DNA of 64,000 bases from Pseudorasbora parva. Taxonomy: Eukaryota; Chordata; Actinopteri; Cypriniformes; Gobionidae. The stretch lies in the NCBI RefSeq assembly GCF_024679245.1, contig NC_090188.1, positions 34,480,951-34,544,950 on the forward strand, in the 5' to 3' direction. The notes below the pieces were generated by a model. It had not been told where the DNA came from. It did not search any database and saw only the letters and a program-made list of their open reading frames with translations. A program made the translations under genes and the position numbers. Position 1 is the first letter of the stretch; each line of letters starts with the position of its first letter. This document shows, one piece after another, positions 32,330 through 43,838 of this stretch.

Positions 32330-33240
32330 GCAGCTGGACCCTTCTCAGGGTGTCCAGCTCAGTTCAGTTCTCATACAACAGCATCAGTACAGATCAATAA
32401 TACTATGGAATATTAAGTGTCCCCAACTAAGCAAGCCAGAAAGCGGCAGTGACTCCATCAGGTGACAGAATGGAGAAAAAACATGGGGAGAAACAAAGCT
32501 CAGCCATTTGGCTCTGTGGCGAATGAATGAACACATTGTCATTATGTTTCAGGCTACATCACAAGTTAGAGTTCAGATCGGGATTGTAGTATTCAATATT
32601 TCATCCTGTTCCTTTTGCTTGAAGATCGATTCATCATGCTGGTAGCTGGCCATAGGGTCTGTACAGAGGACCTGTCTGGTTCTTATCATCTCTGCTGAAG
32701 ATCTGTGCCGATGGCTGTCACGTCAACGAGGCATTCATAAGGGATTTTCTAGTAGACACATCTCTGCTGACATTTAGGGCTGTGTTGTGGTAGTGTCTAG
32801 GTGCAGGTCTACCATCTGATCTGGATATGAACCGGATCTGGGATTAGGATGAGACTATTAGCGTAGATGCCAATCTTCTAATGATGTGATTGGGTGTTAT
32901 AGAAAGTTTTTGCTTAGGCTAACCTAATTTATGCAGCCTAACAGTTATTAGACTGATTTGAATAATAGAAGTTGATAATGTGTTTTGTGTATGCCAGGTT
33001 AAAGACATATGTTTGTAGTATACATTTAAACTGACAAAGTGTGTCTGCTTCCCGAACAATGCTAGAAAGATGCTGTTCCAGAGTTTAGGGTGCTAAATAG
33101 GAAAAGGACACCTGCAGCTGATTTTGATATTCTAGGTATTATCAACTGGCCAGAATTTTGAGATCACAATAGATGTGATGGACTATAAATACTGAAACAT
33201 TTTATGCTTTATAATTAGCATGATTTTAAAATGTATGCAA
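32330..33240. repeat. High-copy fish repeat (probable LINE-derived non-coding part)
   Basis: Phrases such as GACTCCATCAGGTGACAGAA, TATTAGCGTAGATGCCAATC, CCAGGTTAAAGACATATG and CAGAGTTTAGGGTGCTAAAT correspond to a long repeat that I remember from zebrafish and carp, so the block is probably repeat-derived. The copy is diverged and has no coding domain. Class is uncertain. Confidence 0.45.
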
Positions 33241-33589
33241 CAGGCTGACTAGAAGAGACTTTGTTGACTAAAATTTTATTAGTCGGTTAGAAAAAAGAAA
33301 AAGTCATGTATTCCGTGAGGCACAGATGGTTACGGCTGGTTCTTGTGGTAATTACAGTATGTTGGGCAGGACATCCAAACTTTCGCCTATCATCCGTCAA
33401 ACTCAAATATGGCTTATCATTTGAAAAATGTAAGTAGTAACAACTTTACATGGCTGCTCGCTCTAATGTTAACATAGATAAATGTACGTGTCTTAGGAGA
33501 ATTGTGCTGGAGCATGACTGAGGACAAGGTTCAGGAGGCAAACGAATGCTGGTGAAGAAACCAGCTGGAGGGCAGAACTGGAGGCAAAG

Positions 33590-33745
33590 ATGAAGGCAGG
33601 ATCCAGAGAGGATCAGACAGAGTCAGGACCCAGGGAGGAGCAGATGGATACGGGATCCAGGGAGGATCAGATGGAGGCAGAATCTAGTGAGGAGCAGATG
33701 GAGGCAAGATACAGGGATGAGCAGATGGAGGCAGTATCCAATAAT
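33590..33745 (+). repeat. Degenerate ~30-bp tandem repeat with Glu/Arg-rich frame
   Basis: About five imperfect copies of a unit around GGATCAGATGGAGGCAG, reading REDQTESG / REEQMDTG-type repeats in one open frame of 98 codons. Only the repeat half is patterned. The frame then runs into AT-rich sequence, so a real protein is doubtful. Confidence 0.5.
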
Positions 33746-34219
33746 TATAATCACTGTTTATTCAAAAGTAATAGGAGATTACTAGTCATAAAAATAAAAC
33801 AACAAAAACAATTGATATTAACTATGCATTCTGTTAATTTAGTGAGCTGGTATGTTTTGTCAGGCCGCAAAGAAACATCAGTGTAACGGGGATAACACCA
33901 AGAATGATCACTATAAAGATAACTATAACTATATTAGTTCCCACATCTATGTGCTGTTTTATTAACTGAAGTTGATAAAGTTGAAGTTATTAAGTCATAA
34001 GCTGCTTTAAATGCTTAGGCGCTTTAAAGCCAGATTGGGTCAGATTGGCTGTCTATGAGCTAGAATTAATATTACAATCAATTAACTTGATAATCATTGT
34101 TCTTTTAAATATACCGACAACTGCAAATTTCAAAGCAAACACTGCGCAACACATCCTTGCATCATATAATTAGCAAATAAAGCTTGATCATTTAATGTAA
34201 TATAACATTGTAAAATAAT
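33746..34219. other. No gene seen
   Basis: AT-rich sequence without recognisable motifs. Confidence 0.45.
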
Positions 34220-34670
34220 ATAAAAAATAAGAATTGATTTTAAAGTTTGAATGTTGGTTTTTAAAGCATTGAATGGATTAACTCCGGTATATATGTCAGA
34301 TTTACTAACCATTCAAAATTCTGGAAGGTCTCTTAGGTCAACTAATTAGAGACTTTTAAATGTTGCCAGATCTAGACTAAAGGGGACCATGCCTTTGCCA
34401 TTGCTGCACCAACACTTTTGAACAGCTTGCCTGTCTCTATTAGAACTGCCTCTACATTGCACGAGTTTAAAGCAAAACTCAAAACCTATTTTTTTTTTCT
34501 CTGGCTTTTTGAATTGTAGTTGATTTGTGCTGTGTCTGGTCTCTTTTGTGTCCCAATTTATGTTTTATATGGTGCTATATTTTGCTGATTTTTTTTTTAA
34601 ATATAATGTACAGCACCTTGGTCAATATTTGTTGTTTTTAATGGTGCTATATAAATAAAGCTGAGTTAAA
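34220..34670 (+). pseudogene. 3' end of a non-LTR retrotransposon (L2/CR1-like)
   Basis: The plus strand encodes the conserved C-terminus of L2/CR1-type RT proteins: LKALNGLTPVYMSDLL, SLRSTN, ARSRLKGDHAFAIAAP, LLNSLPVSIRTASTL and FKAKLKTY, ending at TAG (34517-34519), with one stop upstream. A 3' UTR follows, with the typical CAGCACCTTGGTCAATATTTG and GTGCTATATAAATAAAG. It is a 5'-truncated copy, as usual for LINEs. Confidence 0.8.
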
Positions 34671-34785
34671 ACTACAACAACATTTCTACCATTTAATACG
34701 AAGCTTCAACATAATTTTGTTAGCCTATGATCAACAATCTGTATAGAAAACAGGCTACCTTGTGTGATATGTGTGATAGTTTTTA

Positions 34786-35181
34786 CACTGTAAAATATTA
34801 TTTAGAAAAAAAGTTACTTGGTTACCTTAAAATTTTGAGTTCATTGAAATTAAAATTTTGAGTTAATATAATGAACATTTTTTGAGATTCGACAACCTTT
34901 ATTAAAATATTATTAAACGATTTTGTAAGCATTTTGGGTAATTGTGTGTGTTTTATTTCTGATGATGCAGTGAAACATGCAAAATTGTGCTTTTTCATGA
35001 TTTATCCAAATTTTTATGTGGTTCAGATACAAAAACATTTTGAGTTTCTATTTATTAAACAAATTTCCTCCATTGAATCAACTCAAATTTATAATTTCAA
35101 TAAACTCAAAATTTTATGGCAACCAGGTTACGTACTATTTTAAGTTAAACCAACAAAAACCAACAATTTTATTTTACAGTG
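34786..35181. mobile_element. Small hAT-like MITE (CACTGTAAAA ends)
   Basis: It starts CACTGTAAAATATT and ends TATTTTACAGTG; the subterminal parts also pair roughly (TTACTTGGTTACCTTAAAATT against AATTTTATGGCAACCAGGTTAC). The neighbouring bases TAGTTTTT and TAGTACTT agree at six of eight positions. No coding content. Confidence 0.6.
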
Positions 35182-35189
35182 TAGTACTT

Positions 35190-35639
35190 TAATGGGATTA
35201 AACGAAATCCACAAACTAGCCTAAATCAGTTTATTTGAGCTTAAATTGCATACTGCTTGTTTAAACGTACAAAACTAAATAAAATCTTCCAATACCTGCG
35301 CATTCACTGTAGACCTCAGTGAGGAAAGAATGTACTTGATGCATTAAACTGTGTGCTCTACACTGCTTTGTGTTACCGGTAGTGCAACATTCATAGATTA
35401 CTGCTGTGGCCATTTCACTCATCCTTGATGTCAGCGTCACATGCTGTAGTACTCAATTCATGATTGGTCACAGCCAAGTTAAAATATAAAAGAGAACGAT
35501 AAAATAACGTTATTAACCGGTAAATGGTAATTTCAAATAAATGCTTCTGTTCAGAATGATTAAAATTAATTTTGGTTTTCATTTTTGTTCCTGTTAAAAT
35601 GTTGTTTGTTTTCGTTTTCGTTCCTTGAACTGGTTCAGA
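35190..35639. other. No gene seen
   Basis: AT-rich sequence with no supported feature. TTTCGTTTTCGTTCCTTGAAC occurs just before the repeat copy that follows. Confidence 0.4.
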
Positions 35640-36083
35640 GCCCTGGTTAGGACTTTTATTATGACGGGACGGGACACAGTCACTGGCGCTATTTCCACTT
35701 TTCCAGCCATGAGTATGAGATAACGTAGCTCTGTTTATCATATTAGATACATTTAAGTGTATTAAAAATTATGTTATAATGTTACTCTGTGCACTCGCTC
35801 AGCAGCTGCTGTGACACTTGTTGCACACTGCTAAGAGTAAAGTGTTTCTGCCGAATAAAACTGGAAACCGAGGGTAACGCGGATATGACGCAATTGACAG
35901 GCAACTTTCTCAGACTCTATGCTCAGAAGTCCTGGCTTCTTGGTTAAAATAGCAATTTTCTCATGATTTACAAATAGTTGGTAACATTTGGGATATTGTA
36001 AGAACTCAACTGAAAAAAATATATAACACTGGCCTATTGGTTTTTGGATATTTTACAGCAAAAATACTACATAGTGCACCTTT
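35640..36083. repeat. GTGCACTATG repeat family, copy 3 (right half)
   Basis: It runs from GACTTTTATTATGACGGG through CCACTTTTCCAGCCATGA and ATTAGATACATTTAAG to the end CTACATAGTGCACCTTT. This copy supplies the right terminus missing from the copies at 20116 and 27572. Confidence 0.6.
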
Positions 36084-36899
36084 GATCACCCAAACAACCA
36101 GCAGTTTTTTTTTTTTGTTTTTTTTTTTTAATTTATTTAAAGCACTTGCTATTTAAACAAGGGTTCTACATTTTTCTCTAACATAATTAAAAGTACAATG
36201 ACTTAGCCATTGGAGAGCGTCCAGCTATGCAGTCTTGATGGTGGTAAAGTTGCAGTTAGTTTATTCTGTGTTGAATGAAGAAAGATTACAGAACTTTAGC
36301 GAGCTTAGTCTGACCAGGTTGTTATTGGGAGAGATGGTTTCTCTTAATTTTTATGGTCCCTTCCTGTTCTGTTGACTATATTTAACATTGCACCTACATG
36401 TCTACTAACTCTCAATACAGTGTTAGTATAGTGTAAGCAGACTGGTAGTGTTAGTGTTACAATAATTTGACATGTACAGAAAGTATTCAGACCCCCTTAC
36501 ATTTTTCACTCTTTGTTATATTGCAGCCATTTTCTAAAATCATTTTAAATTCATTTTTTTCTCATTAATGTACACAAAACACCCCATATTGACAGATTAA
36601 CACAGAATTGTTGACATTTTTGCAGATTTATTAAAAAAAGATAAAAAGAAAAGAAAAAAACAAACTCATGTGAAACGAGAAACATTATCAGACCCATTAT
36701 CAGAGTATTCAAACCCTTTGCTCAGTATTTAGTAGAAGCACCATTTTGATCTGATACAGCTATGAGTCTTTTTTTGGGAAAGATGCAACAAGTTTTTCAC
36801 ACCTGGATTTGAGGATCCTCTGCCATTCCCTCCTTGCAGATCCTCTCCAGTTCTGTCATGGTTGGATGGTAAATCCAAATGTTGGTGGACATCTATTTG

Positions 36900-37740
36900 C
36901 GGGTCTCTCCAGAGGTGTTAAATTGGGTTTAAGTCATGGCTCTGGCTGGGACTTTCAAGAACAGTCATGGAGTTGTTGTGAAGCAACTCCTTCGTTATTT
37001 TAGCTGTGTGCTTAGGGTCAATGTCTGGTTGGAAGGTTTTCGTCCAGGATATCCCTGTACTTGGTCACATTCATCTTTCCCTTCATTGCAACCAGTCGTC
37101 CTGTCCCTGCAGCTGAAAAAACACTCCCACAGCATGATGCTGCCTCCACAATGCTTCACTGTTCGGACTGTATTGGACAGGTGATGAGCAGTGCCTGGAT
37201 TTCTCCACACATTTTGCTTAGAATTAAGGCCAAAAAGTTCTTATTTTGGTCTTATCAGACCAGATAATCTTATTTTTCACCATCTTGGAGACACTTCCAG
37301 GTGTTTTTTTTTTTTCAAGCTAACTTCATGCAGGCTTTCATGTGTCTTGCACTGAAGAGAGGCTTTTGTCCGGCCACTCTGTCATAAAGCCCTGACTGGT
37401 GGAGGGCTACAGTGATGGTTGACTTTCTACAACTTTCTCCCATCTCCCGACTTCAACTCTGGAGCTCAGCCACAGTTATCTTTGGGCTCTTCTTTACCTC
37501 TCTCACCAAGGCTCTTCTTCCATGACAGCTCAGTTTGGCCGGACAGCCAGCTCTATGAAGGCTTCGTGTCATCCCAAATATCTTCCAATTAAGGATTATA
37601 GAGGCCCCTGTGCTTTTAGGAACCTTAAGTGCAGCAGATTTTTTTTTGTAACCTTGGCCAGATATGTGCCTTGCCAAAGTCTGTCTCTGAGCTCTTCAGG
37701 CAGTTCCTTTGACCTCATGAATCTCATTTGCTCTGACATG
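36900..37740 (-). pseudogene. Tc1 transposase pseudogene
   Basis: Reading the minus strand, 37677-37453 gives an HTH region (QGYKKKSAALKVPKSTG, CPAKLSCHGRRALVREVKK) and 37210-36995 gives part of the DDE domain ([27 protein letters not shown]). Deletions and frameshifts between and after these pieces remove a continuous frame. Confidence 0.8.
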
Positions 37741-38026
37741 CACTGTGAGCTGTAAGGTCTTATATAGACAGGTGTGTGGCTTTCCTAATTAAGTCCAGTC
37801 AGTATAATTAAACACAACTGGACTCAGATGAATGTGTAGAACCACCTCAAGGATGATCAGAAGAAATGGACAGCACCTGAGTTAAATATATGAGTGTCAC
37901 TGGTCTGAATACTTAGGACCATGTGATATTTCAGTTTTTCTTTTTTAATAAATCTTCAAAAATGCCATACAATTTAAATTTAAAAATATATAAAATTAAA
38001 CTAAACGGTTTTAGCAAATGGCTGCA

Positions 38027-38078
<52 letters not shown>

Positions 38079-38364
38079 TAGTTACATTTATATAGCGCTT
38101 TTCAAGGCACTCAAAGCGCTTTACATAGAAGGGGAAATCTCCTCAACCACCACCAATGTGCAGCACCCACCTGGATGATGCGACGGCAGCCATATTGCAC
38201 CAGAATGCTCACCACACACCAGCTGATTGGTGGAGAGGAGACCGAGTGATGAAGCCAATCATTATATGGGGATTATTAGGAGGTCATGATGGACAGGGGC
38301 CAATGGGCAAATTTGACCAGGATGCCGGGGTTACACCCCTACTCTTTATCAAAGGACATCCTGG

Positions 38365-39509
38365 TGTAGCGTCTGTGGTCTCTTACAATAAGGATCAAAG
38401 AGGAACCCAGTGTTGATTGTAAAAAGGGGGGGGTAGCTTTTAGCCGCATGTAAATTAAGAGCCACGCCACAGAGTCTGGGGGAAGTGACAACTTTGGCAG
38501 TTTTACGACCCCGTCCAAATACCACAGGCCCTGATCGGGTCACACGACTCGAACCCTGTTTCCCCCCCCCTTTTCATTCCCCAGACCGAAAGGCGCCAAG
38601 GCTCCTGTCAATACACAAAACTCAAAAGCACACACACACATTCCTTATGAAGCTTTAATTAAGACTATTCTGGACTGTATACGAGGTAGCTTGGTGTGTA
38701 TATGCATGCTCCTTGACTCAGGCCTACTCAGTCATGGCATAGAAACAATGTAAGCTCATTTTAAATGCTTGTATTTCTGTGTAAAATTGTATCTCTGTTT
38801 TAATATCTCCCAGCCATAAGGTGTTTGATATCTAAATATTCCTATTTCTTTGACTTACTCAACGATGCACAAAATGGGATTGTGAAATGTATCATTAATA
38901 TGTTTAGCCGACTTGGGAGTAAAACCATACAAAATCAACACCCCTTTACGACACCTCAGGAACATGCAAAATAGGCCATAAAATGAGACAAAGAGAACTT
39001 TTCCCGCTCAGAATTCACCCTCTGGATTGGGTGAATTAGCCAGAAGGGGGCGTGGATTAATTCTCTTAAAAGACCAGTGGAGACCACAATCGTTCGCTTC
39101 TAAAACTTCTTCCCCTCTTCGCTTCTGAAACTCTCCTCTGAACTCTTCTCTTCTGAAAACTCCTCTTCAAGAAACTCCTTTTCTACAATCCGGTCTTCAA
39201 CAACCCTTTGTTCCTCGTTCCATCAACCTAAGCCCAAGGGCTTCTTCAGGAGGTAGACCCGAAGCGCCGCTAAAGGAAAACTACGTCACCTCCCGACCTC
39301 GGAGAGAACTACCTGAGACGCAGAAATATATACACACACACAAGCGAGAAGCCAAAACGAAACCAAAAGGAATGCAAGTATTCTTCTTCTTATAAAATTC
39401 AAACTGCTGTAAAGAAGGTGTGTATTTTCCCGTTGGGACAAGCTCCGTGAAGGTCGTAGTTGTTGAACTGAAGGAAAGCTGTGTTTTTACCTCTAAATGC
39501 TTTGTACCA

Positions 39510-39540
<31 letters not shown>

Positions 39541-40140
39541 TCTCTCTCTCATCTCTCTCTTTTATCTCTCTCTAATTTCAGTCTATTCATTATTCTCTTT
39601 TATGTATTCTTTCGTTAATACCTACATGTCTACTTTTTTGATGCATATTTAGTGTGTACTTTCTGTGTGAATCGTAGTGTTATTTTTAGTCTGTGTTTAT
39701 TAAACCTCCAAAAAGACATTTAATGAGTTGGGTCTGTTGTTCTCCCACATACACAAAGTCAATGAAACTTGCGATCTAAGTTACCTAACTGCTTATGCTA
39801 CTATGTTAGTAAAGTAAACTGTATGACCATTTGAAATATTGAACTTGTCCTGATCAGTAAAGTTAATGTTTCTTATGCGCTCGTAAAGCAGTGATCCCTT
39901 ATGGAGAATTGAGTTGAAAAGTCTATTACTAATTTGGTGGACGAACTTAGTAGGATAATTTCAAGCAATTTCATAAAGGGTTACTTGTATTTAATTAAAC
40001 AATTTTCCCTATCGGAAAATTTTTAATACGTAATGAATGACTGGCAAATTATATTCAGAAATTCATGAATATTGAATATTGAACCCCTTTTGAGTTAATT
40101 ATTCCCCGAGACATTAAACTCATAAGTCATTCTTGTTACA
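38365..40140 (+). repeat. 5' LTR of the endogenous retrovirus
   Basis: It begins TGTAGCGTCTGTGG and ends TTCTTGTTACA. It contains a promoter-like region with TCTCTTAAAAGACCAG near 39061 and a CT microsatellite (about 39511-39570) followed by TAATTTCAG. ATTAAA near 39697, followed by GT-rich sequence (GTTGGGTCTGTTGTTC), is a possible poly(A) signal. It is longer than the 3' LTR mainly because of the CT tract. Confidence 0.95.
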
Positions 40141-40147
40141 TATTAAA

Positions 40148-40164
40148 TGGTGGAGAATGCGGGC
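40148..40164 (+). promoter_or_regulatory. Primer-binding site candidate
   Basis: Seven bases after the 5' LTR comes TGGTGGAGAATGCGGGC. It begins with the TGG that pairs with a tRNA CCA end and is rightly placed. I could not match it to any vertebrate tRNA 3' end that I remember, so the primer is unidentified. Confidence 0.5.
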
Positions 40165-40887
40165 AAGTTTCAAACGTTTGTGTATGTGTGAATGATATTC
40201 ATATTCTATTCATTGTGTATTTTTGGAGTATTAATAACCTGCACGCACGTTTTTGTTTCGTTTTGTTTTGTGAATTATGAACGGTACGCGCAAAGCGAAC
40301 CCAGGCATAAACAGATGCTGAGAAATGTTGAAGTAGCCGGATTATATTAATGAAATATGAACGGTACGAAAATCTCCGCGTGATCTCCGAAAAACTCTGC
40401 AGCCGTAGGCACAATAGGGTTATCCGCGTGATTTCCAAACGAATGTATTGTAGAAAATCCATACATTTGACTCGAGCAATATATTATGTGTTCCATCAAA
40501 ATAATGAGATTTTGATGATGTCTGTAGACACGTACGTTGCGTTATCCCGCTTGATCTGAACTACAAAAAGTTTCTATCTGTGCGGAAGATTGGGACAGGA
40601 CGAGACTCTCCTGTACAATATAAGGGGCCTCAGAATAATTATTATATCGTTAAGATAAACGATAACTCCTGGTTTAAGTCTGGCTTAGCTAACCAAAGAC
40701 TTGAGACCTAAAACATTTGAATCAGAGATGCTGAAAACCGTCAGCCATATTGATAAATGTCTATTGGAGTCCATGTAAAATGCGTGAATAGGCAGACGGA
40801 AAATTCCTGCGTTCACCCGTTTTGTTACTCGTGCATCTAGAGCACCAGTCATTTGTAAATGATTTGCAAGAGCCAGTAAAGTGCAGA

Positions 40888-41030
40888 ACGCCAGGGCGAC
40901 TCAGAAATTGCAACGCCGCTTGCAAACCACCAGAGGGCGACTCAAGAATTGCAACGCCGCTTGCAAACCGCCAGAGGGCGACTCAAGAATTGCAACGCCG
41001 CTTGCAGCACGCCGGAGGGCGACTCTAGAA
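40888..41030 (+). repeat. 41-bp tandem repeat in the leader
   Basis: The blocks ending GGCGAC fall at 40900, 40941, 40982 and 41023, an exact 41-base period over about three and a half copies, with core ATTGCAACGCCGCTTGCA. The period is not a multiple of three, so the 68-codon frame across it is unlikely to be constrained. Confidence 0.9.
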
Positions 41031-42839
41031 CCAGACAAAGCCATCTGGTGAGCATTTCCGCCTAACTAACTGTAGTCTAGGGCGGGCGCAATAGCGCCAT
41101 CGTGTGGATAAATTCGGATAGTTTCACTCTCCGTTATTTGATTCTGCCTTAACAAAATAAGTTTGAGCCTATAAATTGTTTATTGCTTACTGTTGTACAC
41201 AGTTTCATTTATACAATTTTTCTAGCAACAACCAAATCTCCTTTCTCGCTGATTAAACACCCTTATTCGAATTTGAAGTTTAAAAAGAAACATAACTTCC
41301 TCTAACCCAAAGTGAAATTAGGTTTAAGTCACAGACAGTCCAATTGGAAGGAAGGACGCCACCGTGTGGCTATACCCTGTTAAGTCAGCGCAACACTAAA
41401 TCCCTACGCCCTTCCTGATTAATTCTTTTATTTGGATAACTCCCACTTAGAGATTAATCGTTATAGGGTAGGATTTTTGATTGGCTTTCTTTTATTTGAT
41501 TTTCCTTACAGGCTTAGTTAAATTTCATTTAAACTTGCTTTGAATTTAATTTGAATTAAGTTGAGCTTCTAATTTTTATTTTTATCTCATTTTTTTTTAA
41601 TTTAATTTATAATTTTATTTTAATTTTTAATTTTTAATTTTCAATTTTTAATCTTAATTTTTAATTTTAATTAATTTTTTAATTAAAAATTATTATTATT
41701 AATTTTTTTTTTATTATTATTATTAATTTTTTTTTTTCTCTCTGCAAAAGTTTTCTTTTCCCCTCCCATCGGGAACAAAGCTCAGTCTGGTAATTACAAA
41801 CAGTATCAAAGGTGCTTTTTGTTTTATCACTACTTGACCGAAACTTTTGCCTTTTTGCTAAATTGCTCTTGATATTTAAACTTCCACTTCCTTCTCACCT
41901 ACAATCAAAAGGCCTTTGATCCGGTGAACAGGGGAGCTTTTAATTCATTTTAATTCCACCTGTTTACCCTCTTTGTGTATCCATTGTAGGGCTCACGCGT
42001 CCGAGGTGCATTGAGAATCGTCACAGGCTGGTCTCCAGAGGGGGGGGGTGGCCCGACCGACGTAACCGGCACCGGCTGTGTGTGAGTCTCGGTTTCTTGT
42101 ATCTCTGTCCGCGGCTGCGGCACGCAGTGGCGACATCAGCAATTCGACACTCCAAAGAAGTCAACCAGTCCAGCTCACGCACGCAAGGCAATCTCTGGGA
42201 CTAATCCCTAAACCGGGGCCTAAGCGGGGCCACTCTTGAAAAAGAGGGTTCTGGGGACGTTCCGATTTTGTTGCGCGGGCTGGCGGTTGATGGACTGGTG
42301 TGTCGGGTTGTGTTTAAAGTCATAAGCTGTTTGAGTGGGCGCAACGCGACACAGAGTGGCAGGGGACCGGGGACACGGCAGTGGGTGTTTGGAGGCGTTT
42401 GAAAGGCCAACCACACCGCTGGGTTTCCACTTGAGCGACCTCAATTCACCCCGGATGAGCTAGATGGGACAACCCATAGTACAAGCCGAATTTTAGTATA
42501 TCTTGAGCATTTAGCCTGTAAATTTCCCTAACACTCCCGGCGCGCACGCTGACATTCCTTTCATTACAGACCAATTCATCTTGTGTTTGTTTCCACTGTG
42601 CTCTTTCCTATCCTCACTGTTGGACTATCACGTTTGTGTTTCTTTCAGTTCACCAAGAGACCCCAAGGAGAATTAGATAGTCCCGGGACGACCGAGCAGC
42701 AGTTCACCAAGTGACAACCAGGGCTACCGCCCACCTAATTGTCTGAATTGTCTAATTATCTAACTGTCTACATCAGTTAGCCAAAATTCCCAGCTATCCA
42801 TACGATAGCTCGTTAGCTTAGAACAAGCTTGCATTGGCT

Positions 42840-42885
42840 CTCTCTCTGTGTGTGTGTGTGTGTGCTGTGTTTCTCTCGTTCGCAG
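42840..42885 (+). promoter_or_regulatory. Possible splice acceptor just upstream of gag
   Basis: A CT/TG-rich run is followed by TTTCTCTCGTTCGCAG, ending with AG at 42884-42885, two bases before the gag ATG at 42888. It has the form of a 3' splice site and would allow the long leader to be removed from gag mRNA. Confidence 0.4.
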
Positions 42886-42887
42886 TA

Positions 42888-43838
42888 ATGTCCCGTGCCC
42901 CCAGCCCTGCCGTCCCGTGGGACCGCCTAACGACATGGCTGGAAGCGCTAACGGCCACCAGTCAAGGAAGTCTGGGGCAGCTGAACCAGGAACAACTGGA
43001 CACAGAGCTAGACCAGCTGATGACACACGACCCCACGCAGAGCTACTCCAACAAGGAAGTGGCCAAGATCCTCGGAAGCCTCGCCCACGTCCTCATCGCA
43101 CAGGCACGGCTAAGCGAAGGGAGCTACGCCAACCTGGAACAGGAGGCAGCAACGCTAAAGCTTCAAGCCGAGGAGGCCCGGAGAGACCAAGCCCTCACCC
43201 AGCTTCGTCTAGATCAGCTTCTGGACACAGAGAAAGATGACGAAACAGACAAAGAACAAAGAAAAGAAATAGAAAGAATTCAAGAGACCCTGGAGGAGCT
43301 CCGTCGTGACACCGACCGACGAATACAGTCAGAGAAAGACGCCAGGAAAAACCTCGACGAAAAGCTTCGGCGTGGCGAAGCCCTCCTGGAGAGAGCCCAT
43401 GATGAACTTAAAGACAGAGACATTAACGCTAAAGTCTGTGCAAAACATTTGCAGTCGGCACAAGCCGAGATCGACGAGCTCATCCAGCAAAGACACGAGC
43501 TCAAAGATGAACTTGACATGGTGCACAGAGAACTGAGACAATCATATAAAGTGCAACGTGACCGGAAGGGGGAAACACACAGCACAGAGTTTCCCCTGAC
43601 CGATTACTCCGCACCTTTGCACCAAGAAGCAAGAACTACGAAGGGGGATGACAGCCCCCTGTGTAAAAGATCACCTGCCAGTCTCCACGAATCCCCGTCA
43701 GCAGCAAAGAAAGGACGCCCTTCCAGGAAGTCAAGGTCGACAGCCACAAAGCCTCAAAGAACCTTGACAAGCTGGCCAGAAATATTCCTACCTTCAGCCC
43801 AGACCCGGCAGGAGGACATGACATCCACGCATACTTAA
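42888..43838 (+). pseudogene. gag: Retroviral gag, N-terminal half (coiled coil), frameshifted
   Basis: The likely start is the ATG at 42888 (MSRAPSPAVPW), not the in-frame ATG at 42834, which lies in the TG/CT tract before the acceptor. Residues 1-80 are a compact N-terminal domain. Residues about 83-220 form a long heptad-rich coiled coil dense in Glu, Lys, Arg and Leu (for example EARRDQALTQLRLDQLL, ELKDELDMVHREL). The frame then runs into a non-homologous tail and stops at 43836-43838. The capsid continues in another frame, so one indel near 43690-43735 split the gene. A coiled coil before capsid recalls foamy-virus Gag, but I see no sequence similarity to that family. Confidence 0.85.

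Larger units (their letters stand above)
40165..42887 (+). other. Unusually long retroviral leader (2.7 kb)
   Basis: No supported gene lies between the primer site and gag. It contains a 41-bp tandem repeat (40888-41030), a strong splice-donor candidate CTG|GTGAGC (GT at 41048-41049), a very AT-rich block (about 41560-41740), a GC-rich block (about 41990-42470) and a TG repeat just before gag. The donor could serve both a leader intron ending near gag and the env mRNA; this is inference. Confidence 0.6.

Noticed and set aside
33590..33886. 98-codon Glu/Arg-rich frame as a host exon
   Set aside because: Half is a degenerate tandem repeat and half is AT-rich filler; no splice sites or homologue recognised.
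38365..40140. Small open frames inside the LTRs
   Set aside because: Short, present in both LTRs, without domains or a plausible start context.
40822..41028. 68-codon frame in the retroviral leader
   Set aside because: It only translates the 41-bp tandem repeat, whose period is not a multiple of three, and has no recognisable domain.
42834..42887. Upstream in-frame ATG of gag (42834)
   Set aside because: The 18 codons before the ATG at 42888 come from a CT/TG repeat and a splice-acceptor-like tract; the protein pattern starts at MSRAPS.
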